NCBI RefSeq assembly: GCF_030704535.1 | Contig: NC_081821.1 | Location: 635,001-699,000, forward strand | Source of the DNA: Vitis vinifera | Taxonomy: Eukaryota; Streptophyta; Magnoliopsida; Vitales; Vitaceae | Reading direction: 5' to 3' | Length of the DNA stretch: 64,000 nt | In this document: one piece after another, positions 25,374 to 37,500 of the stretch | Numbering within the stretch: the stretch's first letter is position 1 | Layout of the letters: every line of letters starts with the position of its first letter | The notes under the pieces: model-generated | What the model was told of the DNA's origin: nothing | Databases searched by the model: none | What the model saw: only the letters and a program-made list of their open reading frames with translations | Position numbers and translations under genes: made by a program

Positions 25374-28300
25374 ATGGGGAAAGAAAACCAAGTGTCTGAT
25401 ATGCAAATCGACGATCAAAAATCGAATTCCGATCATGCCAACCCCAAATTCTCAATCAATGGTTTTCTTTTTTTTCTCGAACTTTTGTTTTCTTTGTATC
25501 GTTCTGGTTGGTTGGTGAGAAGTGAGGGAAAGAATGGGATTTGAAGTTTTGCGTTTTTATGATGTTTTGGTCTGTTAAGAATTTGAGATTTGAAAATTTA
25601 GCTTATTTCTTCTCCCTCATTTTCTCAGCTGCCAAACACACTTTGAATTTTTTAATTTTGGGTACTTTTTTATATTGTTGGCCTTTTGTGCGTCCAGTGC
25701 TGCAGCTCTTGAAGTCTGCGCAAATGCAGCATGGATTACGACATGGTGATTACACGCGCTACCGGTAAATTCATTTATACATATTTTTTAATAATGTTTT
25801 TAAAATTTGATTGATTCTTATCATTCAAACTTTGAAGTTCTGCAAAAGATAAAATGAGGGAAAGGAAAAAATAGCTTGAGAATCCTCTCAATTGGCTCTA
25901 TCTTTTCCAAGATCAAGACAGAGGATCAATGTATTGTGATATAGTGTTGAGTGAATTGAGCTGAACCTTTAAAGTTTTTGAATTCAGGAGGTATTGCACT
26001 GCTCGATTGAGGCGGTTGTACAAGTCTCTGAAATTTACTCATGGTCGTGGTAAATACACCCGAAGATCCATTACCGAATCTACTGTGACAGAAGTGAGGT
26101 GTGTTTCTTGCTCATTATCCCTCTTGTTTTGTTACTTTGTGTAGAATGGAAATGTGTTGAATCCACATACTTCAAGCTTTTAAATTTGCGTCTGCATGTC
26201 AATATCATATTCCCTCATACAGATCGTTTTCTTTCTGCACTCTTCATTTGATTGCTAGTAAAAACGTGGCAGAAGGGAAAAAAAAATTTAAAGTCTTGGA
26301 TAGACTTCTCATTATATGGAGCCCAGAAAAGGCAAATCCTCCATTTTCACTAAACTTAGAGTGCGTTTGGCAATGATTCTCAGAAGTGTTTTTAATATTT
26401 CAAACACTTGAAAATATTTATTTTTCAAGTATTAAAAATGTTAGAAACACTTCCCATAATCACTGCCAAACACACTATTAATACCACTAGTAACTTGGTT
26501 GAGGTGAGGATTTGTTTTTAGAAACCCAAACAACATAAAACATAAATTATAAGAGTTTACCTGTATTTTCCTCTATTTTCAAATTGATATTTTGAAGTTC
26601 TTGTGAGTTTAGGAAGCAAAGAAGTTACCAAAAACGTATCTCTGAACTTCACATCAGAACTAGGAAGTAAAAGATGCCTCTTCTGTTACCCCTATAAATG
26701 AGGAATTTATTTTGAAATCTTAATATCGGACTTATTGATTGCTGATTTTATTATGACTAGGAATCCCTTTCTCTTTGATTGTTAACATATATAGATTTCC
26801 AGTACTGAAGAAACTAGTGAGATTCACGTTCCTCATAATCTGTCACAATTTTAACCTTTTCGATTTGTATTTGGATCCAAAGCAGGTTTCTGCATCTCAT
26901 TCTATATACAGCAGAAAGAGCTTGGAGCCATGCCATGGAGAAAAGACAGCTTCCAGATGGTCCAAATGCACGTCAACGGATCTACCTGATTGGTAGGCTG
27001 AGGAAGGCAGTAAAATGGGCTACTCTATTTTCACAATTGTGTGCAATTAAGGGAGATTCCAAAACATCTTTAGAAGCTGAGGTTGGGTCTCTTATTATGG
27101 TGTGGATGTTGCTTTTCATATCTATAGGGCCTCTTTGGTAGTGGAAAAGAAAATTGGTTCCTTTAGATACATTTTAATTTTTATAAATGAAAAAATATTT
27201 CACAAAACTTTTTTTTTTTTTCATATTCTACACTTTATCATTTTTTTTTAAAAAAAAAAAAAAATCTATTATGATTATCTAATATGTATATTATTAAAAC
27301 CAAGCGTATTGGCTCCTAGGATACTCTTCATCTTTTTTGTTTTATTTTATTTTATTTTTTTGTAGTTTTTTATCAGAAGGCTACTCGTTATCTGTTACTG
27401 AATGAATTTCTACATAACTTGTTCCATTTTCAATTTCCAATTTGTAGGCCTATGCCTCCTATATGAAAGGGACTTTGTTGTTTGAACAAGACCAGAATTG
27501 GGATATGGCACTAAAACTTTTTAAGAGTTCCAGGTACTTCCTAGTTTCTTTATTGCAGTGTTGTTTATAGCTACTCAGTGTATCTCTTTAATCATTAAAT
27601 TGCCTAGTTAGTTGTTTGTGTTGGGAAGTAAACTTGATTTTTTCCTCCTCCTTTTGACTATGTCAATATTGTGAGTACTAACCATGTGAATGCTGTAGAG
27701 CTGTCTATGAGGAACTTGGGAAATACGGAGACCTGGAGAATCAAGTTTTGTGCCGTGAACGTGTTGAGGAGCTAGAACCAAGTATTCGATATTGCCTCCA
27801 TAAAATAGGTGCATCAAATTCACTAACTCCTGAACTCCTACACATGGAAGGGCCTGCACTGGATCTTTTCAGAGCTAAATTGGAGGTGAGTTAGATTTCA
27901 AACAATAATCCAGGCATGCAATATGAAGCGGAAAAAAGTGATCAGATTTGCTGTCTGCCGCTTTATTAAGGAAAACCAACACCTTCAAACAACATTCTAG
28001 CATTGCATTATATGATGTAGGAAGATTGCGTGCAAATGTGTTTCTAACTTGCTTTTTGTCTGAAAACTTAATCGATTTTGATAAGAATGTTGCCTCATGA
28101 TCGATCAAGCTTCTATTTTTCTATCAGTCCAAACAAACGGATCCTGCATCATATTTCAATCATGCAATATGGACTTGCATTATTTTTTTTTTGATAAGTA
28201 AAAGAAGTATATTAAACGAAAAGAGGAAACACCAAAAACCGGTGCCCTCTAAGTATACAGGGAGTATACACACCACCTTCCCTAACTAGGAGCCTATCCA

Positions 28301-31300
28301 GTCTACAAAACTTACAAGAGAATAATGACTCTCTGCTAGGGAACCCCTGACCCAAAACCAAAGATTACATACAAAAGAATATTTCAACCTTTGAAGCGAA
28401 AGGTCCTCATCCCCAAACGCTAACCTATTTCTCTTCTTCCAAACTGACCAAAAAATACATAAAGGCGCCATTTGCCAAGCCTTCTTGCGTCTTTTTCTCA
28501 CAAACCCTCTATTATTATTATTATTATTATTTAGTTTTATTTTGTATTTCAGTATAAATTTGGATTCAAGATTTTGTTACTTCTTGATTTGCAGGCTGTT
28601 ATGGCAGAGGCAAGGTCTCAACAGGCTGCATCTATGACAGAGTTTCATTGGCTTGGTCACAGATTTCCAATTTCTAATGCGAAAACTCGGGTTTCCATTT
28701 TGAAAGGTCAGTGGTCAATCTTTTAATACGAGAACAAACAGGTCATATATCCATCATAAATCAATATATTGTTAACCATTTATGAACATCTCTTGTGACT
28801 TTGTCCTCATTGAATGCATTTGTTTCATGTGGTAGTACCTCAGATTTTCTGATTGGTTGTTTATGCTAACAGCTGCACATCTCTCTCTTGCTCTCACACA
28901 CAAAACTAGGATTGCTTGCAAGTTTTTAAGTCTAGTTGAGCAGCTTGTGATCTTTCAGTTAAAAGTTACAGTTCAGAGGACATAGTGACTTTGTGGATGC
29001 TGATTTAGGCAAAGCTATAAGCAATAAATCAAGAAAAATTGTGGTCACCAACCCAAATTGTCTTAAAAATAGACTGAAATGTGTTGTATCTGACATGTAA
29101 CTACTGCAATAGTGAACTGCTAGAACCACAAGCGGGCTGCATGTGATTTTTGTCAGACTGACTGAAGAAGAAGTGTCTATTCTTCAAGGACAACTTTTGG
29201 TGTTGATTCCAATTTGGAAAAAAATATGTACATTGTATGAAGTTGAACCTACCAGTGAATAACTAGTAGGCACCAACTTGGATAGAAGTCTGGCATGGAT
29301 ATGAGGTGGCTAAAACTCACCTGAAGTTCTATGCGACTATGGTTGTGCTGGTGGTTGTCATACAAAATCTTTAGGATTTATTTTTTAAATGCTTTTCTAT
29401 GTATTGGAACAAGGTTCATGTTGGGGCCCTTTGGGGGTTTTTGGTATTTGTAGTCTTGTGATGCGGCCAGATCATGGACAATTTTTACAAACCTTTGCTA
29501 GGCGCTGTTTAATATATGTCTATTTGCCTATCAAAAAATCAGAGAATTTTTTCTTCTTCCTTGGGTTTTGGAATAAACAAAGACATCTGTAATGTGGAAA
29601 ATTTGTCTGTATTACTATAATGGATCATCATCATCGCTTTCCAGCTGGTTGTCATCTGGGTTCAACCCTGTGGTTAAATTTATATTCTTCCTCATTTTTG
29701 TCTGGCATATTAATTCCAGTCATTGGGTTCGGTAATCCATTGAGCCAATAATTGAGTCAATGTCTCAACTTGGCTTTGCAAAAACTCTATTTCACCTTGT
29801 GACTGTTGGATTAAGGGTTCAGTTCGAGTAGGCACTTGGAGATGTTTGGAAAGAAGTCTACAAAGTTATGGAATGTAATTTCTAAGTGAAATGCTAGAAC
29901 TTTCTTTGGCTGTTTAGGTCAGAAGGAATCAGATTTGGTTTCCTTCCTTTCTTGTTGACTGCTGATTCAAAACTAATCTAGGTACCAAATCTGTAAACCA
30001 TCTAAGGTTCAACTCATAACTACCTGTCATTTAAAAAAAAATAACAATAGTTTCTCAGTTTGTTGTATCCATCCCTTTTCCTCTTTAGTCAAAATAAATG
30101 GATCAGAATAAGTTTTATGGTTAGGAAGCATTTCTTGGTATATTCAAGTGCCTTAAAGATTGTGTTATAAATTATTCATGCCTCTTGTGAAATGTAAATC
30201 ACATTGTCTTCTTTTGACTTGTGTGCATCGGGCTTTTTTGTTCTTTTTCTTTTTACCTTTCTATGAAATTTTTGTGGTTCATTTTTTGCTTGGTCTATGT
30301 CATAAATTTGATCAGCTCAAGATTTGGAGAAAGATCTTCATGGTCCAGCAGCAGACTCACTTCCAGCAGAGAAAAAACTTGGCATTTTTGACAAAATTTT
30401 TACTGCATATCATGAGGCCAGGAGTTCCATCCGCAATGACTTGGTATGGAGTGTTCTCTGTATAATATGCCTTTCATTTGCATATTTTGACACTGCTGTT
30501 CCTGATGTTCTGTGTACTTTAGGTCACTGCAGGCAGTGCTGGAAACATGAAAGATGACTTAAATGGCCTTGATAAGGCTGTTAGTGCTGTCTTAGGCGAA
30601 AGAACCATTGAACGGAACCAGTTGTTGATTCGCATTGCTAAAAGTAAACTCACTAAGCAAGAAAAAAATGAGAAAGCGACAAAGCCTGAAGAGCTTGTTC
30701 GGTTGTATGATCTTTTATTACAGGTTAAGAATCACTTCATAGTCTTGTGTTTTTTACATGCCTTTCATGTCAGTTTAGATGGAAAAGTTTTAGCAAATAC
30801 TCTTCTTACTATTGGCAGAATGTTGCTGATCTCTCTGATTTAGTTAGTTCTGGAAGAGACAGAAAACCAGAAGAAGTGTCATTTACTGAGGAGTGTGCTC
30901 TTAAAAGTTTAGCTTTCCGAGCAGAAAGGTTGTGTATTTTGTCTTTTCTTTTACTGCATTGTGCCTGTCTTAAAGTGGACAAACAAGAAATGATGATTTG
31001 GTTTACTTAACCCATGGGCCTGTCCCATGGCCACAAACACCCAGGAAAAAACAATAAAGGAATGGGGAAAAAAGAAAAGAAAATAAAAGCAAAAACCCAC
31101 CATGCATACCCACATAAAAATAATAACACTCCTTATTTTTCTAACCATCAGGAGTTAAGGCTACATGAAGAATTGTCCGAAACATAGCTCCATCTTGGAT
31201 CATGCCTTGCATTTAATTTAAAGACTAAAGCATCTTACATATTTTTCAGCAAACCAACATTTACCTGCATGTCATTTGTGTAGCTTTTCATTTACCATTT

Positions 31301-32891
31301 GAAATATATTTTGGATGCTGTATTGTTGTACTATGGTTTCTTGTGGTGGCAATTACATTGGTTTGAGATCCTAACAGTTCATGATGTGTTCCTGCTTCTT
31401 AAAATGATCACAATAATTCTGGCTTTAAAGATTTCTACTAAATGATGCTATTTCAATTGACATTTAGGTGTAAAGTGGCTATTATCATATTAAATTCATT
31501 AAAAAGGGCTTTTTTTTTGTTGGCAGGTGCTTTTACTTGGCAAAGTCATACAGTTTGGCTGGAAAGAGGACAGAAGCATATGCATTATATAGCCATGCCC
31601 GCTCTCTTGCAGATGATGCCCTGCAAAAACTTCAAGCTTCAAGTAACAATGATCAGGTGTGTATTAGGCTTCCTTTGTGGCAACTGAGGATTGCTTTGTC
31701 TGTAATAGCTGAATGGTTATGCAATCGCGTTCATTTATATTCTTCCTTATTTACATGCTTCTAAGGAATTTACTATCTTTATTTTTCAAATTATTCTTTA
31801 ATGTCATTATCTCACTCTGCAAATAACCATTTGTACAGGATGCATTCCTGATGATCCTTTGCTTTAAAGTGTATGATAAAAGCTTCTTTCAGGATGAATT
31901 AAATTTCCATGCTTGATTTTGACCTTGATAACCTATATAATAATTGAAAAACTGTACTTTGGAGTTTGGACTGCTTCTAACTTTTCTTTGTTTTTCCAGA
32001 CTCTGATCAAGGGGTTGAAGATGTTATATAATGACTGTAGATCAAACAGTTGTATAGAGCATGCCACGGTGATTATGGAGGAGGAGAAGGCTCCAGAGAA
32101 TCTCTCACAGAAAATTTCTAATATATCATTGGCTGGAGCTCACAAAAAGGTACTAGTTTGGGTTTTGTATCTGTTCCTGGTAAAATAAACAGAACTCCAC
32201 ATGAGAATCACTTGCATAACTTTCATTGTCAGAGATGCATCTTGAACACAAAACTATTTCATAAACATACATACCATAGAATTGGTGGTGCATCAGTTAC
32301 AATCATGTGCAGTATCTGCCATTTGGAGGCAATGGCCCTTTCTGTCTTTCCCTTTTTGGTATGCCTTCATATTTTCATTAATCCACGTAAGTAGGATTGT
32401 CATTTCCCCAAATCTTTTCCTTGCTCTCCTTGTATACCCCATTGGGTTTGCTTTTTCTTTTTCAGCTTTTCTTTTCTTTCTTTTTTCAAGTTACAATTGC
32501 ATTACTGCTTTTGGTTTGGACACCCATTTGATCCTTTGATGGAACACACCTTGAAAATGAATCAGAAATGCAAGGCTAAAATAAGATTTAGGATTAAGGA
32601 GTAATTTTCTTCCTGCTTTTCTTTTGTTCATCTTGAGCTTATGTGGCATGCTGATTGGATTCATTTCAGGTGGAGACGTCTCTGATGGAGAAACTGGATG
32701 TCTACGAGTCTCTGGTGGGTGCATCAAACGTGAAAAGTGTTCCTCGCATTGAAGCCTTCCCACCAGCCTTCCAAACGATCCCTCGCAACCCCATTGTTTT
32801 GGACATTGCCTACAATTTTGTTGATTTCCCATCCCTAGAAAACAGGATGAAGAAAGACAAGAAGGGCTTCATTAGTCGGCTTTGGCGATGA
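25374..32891 (+). CDS. SRP68: Signal recognition particle subunit SRP68
   Basis: Thirteen coding exons (25374-25461, 25698-25764, 25988-26098, 26886-27081, 27448-27533, 27699-27885, 28595-28706, 30316-30443, 30523-30723, 30819-30928, 31527-31656, 32000-32149, 32670-32891) join in phase to 595 residues; plant SRP68 is about 600. SRP68 binds 7S RNA with SRP72 in the cytosolic particle that brings ribosomes with signal peptides to the ER. The N-terminal RNA-binding region is strongly basic: [38 protein letters not shown] at about 38-77. TPR-like helical segments follow, such as AEAYASYMKGTLLFEQDQNWDMALKLF and CFYLAKSYSLAGKRTEAYALYSHA. The C-terminus has the SRP72-contact region FPPAFQTIPRNPIVLDIAYNFVDFP. 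I chose ATG 25374 because the frame upstream is cut by the leader intron. Introns 3, 6 and 7 carry transposon remnants. Confidence 0.96.
26356..26480. mobile_element. Harbinger-type MITE in SRP68 intron 3
   Basis: A short foldback element of about 120 bp. The left end begins GAGTGCGTTTGGCAATGATT; the reverse complement of the right end begins TAGTGTGTTTGGCAGTGATT, and the match continues through AGAAGTGTTTTTAA against GGAAGTGTTTCTAA to a short AT-rich loop near 26420. TTA flanks both sides (26356-26358 and 26478-26480), as expected of a PIF/Harbinger 3-bp target duplication. There is no coding capacity. Confidence 0.75.
28187..28505 (-). mobile_element. LINE 3' end, antisense in SRP68 intron 6
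   Basis: Read on the minus strand this is the truncated 3' end of a non-LTR retrotransposon. A 71-codon frame (28501-28286) contains MAPLCIFWSVWKKRNRLAFGD and ends in LVSFVDWIGS, which resembles the tail that follows the zinc-binding reverse-transcriptase domain in plant LINEs. After it comes a short trailer ending CTTATC and an A run (the T run at 28187 on the plus strand). The element is 5'-truncated and cannot move. It sits inside the intron between exons 6 and 7. Confidence 0.7.
29380..29545 (+). mobile_element. Possible LINE 3' trailer in SRP68 intron 7
   Basis: This segment ends in TTTGCCTATCAAAAAA, the same kind of tail as other LINE ends in this window, and is preceded by a GT-rich, coding-free trailer. 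No reverse-transcriptase motif is left, so the call rests on the tail alone. Confidence 0.4.
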
Positions 32892-34540
32892 GGACTGGCA
32901 GTGGGTGGGTATTCACACCTCACGTCCCATACTTCATTATACAGAAATATGAGGAAGTCTTGTAACAGTGTCCATTGATTAGTGCTTGGTATTCGGTTTT
33001 TGAATTTTGGATTACTCGTGCTGAGAAAAAAGTAAGAGTAAAATTTACATTTTTCTGGATATAGATAAGCTTTTGGCCTTTTGGCTTTACTATCTTAGTT
33101 GTTGAAATGAGCATGCAATAACCTTCCCAGTTGCCACCCAATTTTTATTTATTTATTTTGTTTGTTGCTGAGAATTTGGATGTAGGAGACCAAATTTTTC
33201 TTAAGAATGGGATAAAAGAGAAAATAGGGAGCTATGGTGTATCCTCAAAAGTCAAAACCCTCCATAAAGAGAGAGGTTCTCTTTTGCTTTTCGCTTTCCT
33301 TTATTTATGGCAATCAAATTCGGTTGATATCGAAAAATGTGATCATGTATACATTCTGTTTCAATTGCTTTGTCAAATTTTATGGTATTACTTTAATTTT
33401 ATGGTTTTTTTATATAAAATTTTTATTACCATTTTCCATTTTTAAAAATCAAAACAGGCAAAGTGTTTATTTATATTTTTCAAAATAATGGTATCGCTTC
33501 AATTATTGGTATGTGGTATGCCAAGTGTCACATTTTTTTACTTGACCAATCCCCATCTATTATGATTGTATGGACACAAATAACTTATGTTGATTGGATT
33601 GAAGCTGTTGTGGAATGGTATATTTCTTCTCTAAATTTAAAATAGCCCCCTTCCAAGATCTTATATTAATTTTTTTCTCTAGTCATAAATTATTTTATTA
33701 AAATGATATGTTTTTTTTAACAAAAAAATAAATAAAAAATGATACTTATGTTGATACAGTCATTTTATTTATTTTTAACTTAATATTTTCTCAATTTTCA
33801 TATTTAGGATATAATAATTTTGTACGTTAATGTGTTTAGTTTTTGGAGAATATCATGAAACAAAAAGATATAAAAAATGATTTTAAAAATAAAGAAAAGA
33901 CACTAATTAGGTAGAGAGAGAGAGAGAGTGTGTTAAATGATGTCTCTGTTCATTTTCCTTAAAGAAAAAAGAAAGGAAAAATATATATTCCTCTTTGATT
34001 TAATTTTATTTTCATCCATTTTATATATAAATAAAATTAATTAAAAACTTATATATTTTTTAATTGTTAGATGCGCAAAAATAATTAAAATGAATTTTTT
34101 TCAAAAAAAAATATAAAAATATATTTTTTCCCTCCGTCTGCTACATTTTCCCACGGGCCAAACAGTTGGCGGCAACCAAGATGGCTCAAGCTACTTTTAC
34201 ACTCTAAAATTAAAACATCTGCGAAATCCTTTTCTAGCGAAGGAAGTGGAAACAAAAATTGTAATTCTAACGACAGACAAGAAAAATCGCTGAACACCTC
34301 CACTACAGTCGTTTACAGCCATTTCCGCCTTCAATTCCGGAACAAACCAACACAAAATTATATTAAAAAAATTAAATGAAAGAAAAAAGGAAAAAGAAAA
34401 AGTACCACGAATGGATCATTCCATTTTGACGTACGGAAAATTCACAAGTTGGCGGAGATGAGATTTGATTGAACACAAGGAAAAAAACAGGGAGAGAGAA
34501 TTTACCCGACACCATATTGTGTTCAGGAAGAAAGCAAAAA
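32892..34540. other. Intergenic region between SRP68 and the ARF-GAP gene
   Basis: The left part should hold the SRP68 3' untranslated region. The middle (about 33650-34130) is very AT-rich, with a (GA)n run at about 33916-33930. The right 300 bp become more balanced and are the likely promoter and leader of the ARF-GAP gene. I recognise no additional gene. Confidence 0.55.
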
Positions 34541-37500
34541 ATGCAGCTGGCCAAACTTGACGATTCTCCCATGCTTCGCAACCAAGTAGCGTTGATAATA
34601 TTAATGTTTGGTGTTTTAGGTTGAAGGCCATGTTGGTTTATTGATATGTATTCTTGTGGGGTTGAAACAGATTGAGTGCTTGGAGGAGAATGCTGAGTCA
34701 TTGAAGGAAAGAACAATGAAGTTCTACAAAGGCTGCCGAAAGTACGCGTATGTCTCCATTTTTACCTTTTCCATCTTTTTCTTAATTCCTCCCCACCCTT
34801 TTTTTTTTCCTTTTTGTTAAACTTCCTTGATATATATATTTTTTTGTATGGGTTTGTTGTAATTCTAATGATTATAAGAGAAAGGGGTTTTTCAATAAGG
34901 TTGAGTGTCTTGTGATGGATGGGAAGAAAGTTTGAGCAATGGACAATGGGGTTTTGAATATCAAGAATTGTTGGGGAAATAATTCAGGGGATCACGTAGG
35001 GGGAGTTATTATTTTGATCTACATTGTTGTTTGATTTTTCAACCGGTAGTGGTGAGAGAATTAGCTTCTGGCATGATAAGTGATATGGGGATTGAACTCT
35101 TCAACTAGAGTCTTCAGATTTTTATGCTTTTGTAGTCAACTAATGGGCTTAAATCTCTGAATGTAGACCAATGTCAGGTGGCTCAAGTTTTTGTGGCCTT
35201 ATCTTTCCAGCATAATCTCCAAAGTTATGAAGTGGACATTTATGGGAATTTAGTGGCTGTTGGGGGTGCAAAAATGCCTTTTAAGTCCGGGATGGGTCAT
35301 CCAAACAATGACTCTTAGAATAGGACCATAGGGTGTGATTTCGAATGTCATAAAATGTTTGACCAACCTTTATTGAATACTAGTTTGTTTTCAGATGAAA
35401 TGGTTAAAACTGGACTGGATCGCCCAAATGATGACTCTTAAAACAGGCAAATAAAGATAGAATGTTGACTGTCATAAAATGTTTGACCTACCTTCATTGG
35501 ATACTAATTGGTTTTTAGATGGAATGATCAAAGCTCGATTCAAGAGTGGCATATTGTATAACTGCTTTACCATATATATTAAATTTGTTTGGAATTTGAA
35601 AATGTTTTAAACTCCTTTTGAATCTGTGCATGCATGTGTATTCTTTCTTCTTGGACAAGTTTCATATGGTGGATCTATCACAGCTCTTATATAGGAAATC
35701 CAAAATTGACACTTGATCTTATCTTCCATTGGCCTTTTAAATCTTGGACAGATATGGATCATAGGTATTGGAAGCCATGTGTTTTGTTGCTAATTCTTGA
35801 GTTGCCTGTAAGGAAATAGATGCATGGAAGGAATATCATGAAATTAGTTCTGTTCCCGTGTGTTTGAGGGTGCCTATTGGCTAAGCACTGTCTTGGATCA
35901 TCTTCCACTTTTTCGTATTCATTGGAAGTCTCTTTTATGGTGTATCGAGTAATGCTCTTTCTTTTGTGTGGTTTTTTGTACCTCCTTTGATCATGTCATT
36001 TTATGTAATCTAGTTTGCCTTGCCCATCAAATAAAATGGATGAAAGACAGATGACACAGTGAGTACACATTCTAGGCAGTTGGGTTTCAAAATTCAACAT
36101 TACCCAAAATATTCATCTTTCCATTTTCCATCAGTAGGATGAGAGAAAAAATGGATAGAAGTAGTGATTGTTTTTTTTTTTTTTTGGTTTGTATAATCAT
36201 TGGAAAATGTTAGAATATTTCAACATAAACTATAAGGAGTCAACTCACACTCCTGACCCTTCCACTGACCAAAATCAATTGGAGTGTTTTCATTTGCCTA
36301 GTTTTGTTTGAAAGATTTTATATGCTGAACTTTCTTCAATTCTCAGAGAAGGACTTGGAGAGGGATACAATGGAGATGTTGCTTTTGCAAACGCCCTTGA
36401 AGCCTTTGGAGGCTGCCATAATGATCCTCTTAGTGTTGCTTTTGGGGGTAAACCTTTTGGCTTCTTTTCCTCTAATCAAAATTTGCAGTTGAAATTTATA
36501 TTTATTTTGAAGAATCATAATTTAGAGAAATCCAATGGAATTTTTATTCACTTAATGAGATTGTCCATGATACCAGGGTGTTAGAGATGGATTTATTTTG
36601 TCTTTCCTTTTCTTTATTGATTTATTTTATTCTTTCTCGTGCCATTATGGCAGGTACTATTAGAAAGGTGAAAGGCTTTTTTCAGTGGGATCTGGTTGAC
36701 CTTTCTGCTTTTATAATTGCACATACCCCTGTATTTGAAACAGTGGCTTATGATATTAACTATACAATTCTTCACCATTTCAGTTTTGACGTATAATTGA
36801 GGAAGAAAACCACCAGAAGGGAATACCTTATATTGATCTGGATACTTTGGCTCAATTTTCCATATGAAATGTATATCCCCATATATTTGTGTACGCAAGA
36901 ACATGGTAATAGTATTTTTCATTAGAGGGAGTCAATGAACAAAGTGTAGCCTAGCAGAATAGCTAGCTGACGCTCAAATGAATATTCGAGTTCGGATGGA
37001 ACTTGAGTGCAGCTTAGTGAAAAAATTGAGCTCGGTTGGGCTCATCTCATTTGATCAGCATCTTATTCAGCTTCCAAAGGGTCTTGAATTCAAAATATTT
37101 GGTTTCCAGTGAGTATTGATAGGAGTGTTTAGTTTGTTGGTTTTCAAGGGCATTACAATTTACAAGAATAATTCCCACAAAATAAATTAGAAGCATAAAA
37201 AATATGATAAATTAGGATGACAAATTGAGCTGAGCCTAACTGAATCATGCTTTTGTTGCTTGAGCTAGCTTCCTTAAGCAAGTGAGCTTGTGGATTTTGG
37301 CTTGGTCTTGGCATGTTATGGTTGGTTCATGAGCTTTGAGGAGCTCTTAAAGTTGTAGTTGCTCCTTCTCAATTTGGCTTTTGCATCCTCATTTAAGAGA
37401 AATCCTCCAATATAATATAATAAATAGTCCAACATGTTTGTTTTGTGTCAATATAGATAAAATTTATCTTTGTTTCTCAGACTCTGTTGTCAAAAAATTC

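Noticed and set aside
30951-31148. Minus-strand ORF in SRP68 intron 10
   Set aside because: Low-complexity Phe-rich frame from A/T runs, inside an intron with clear GT-AG borders.
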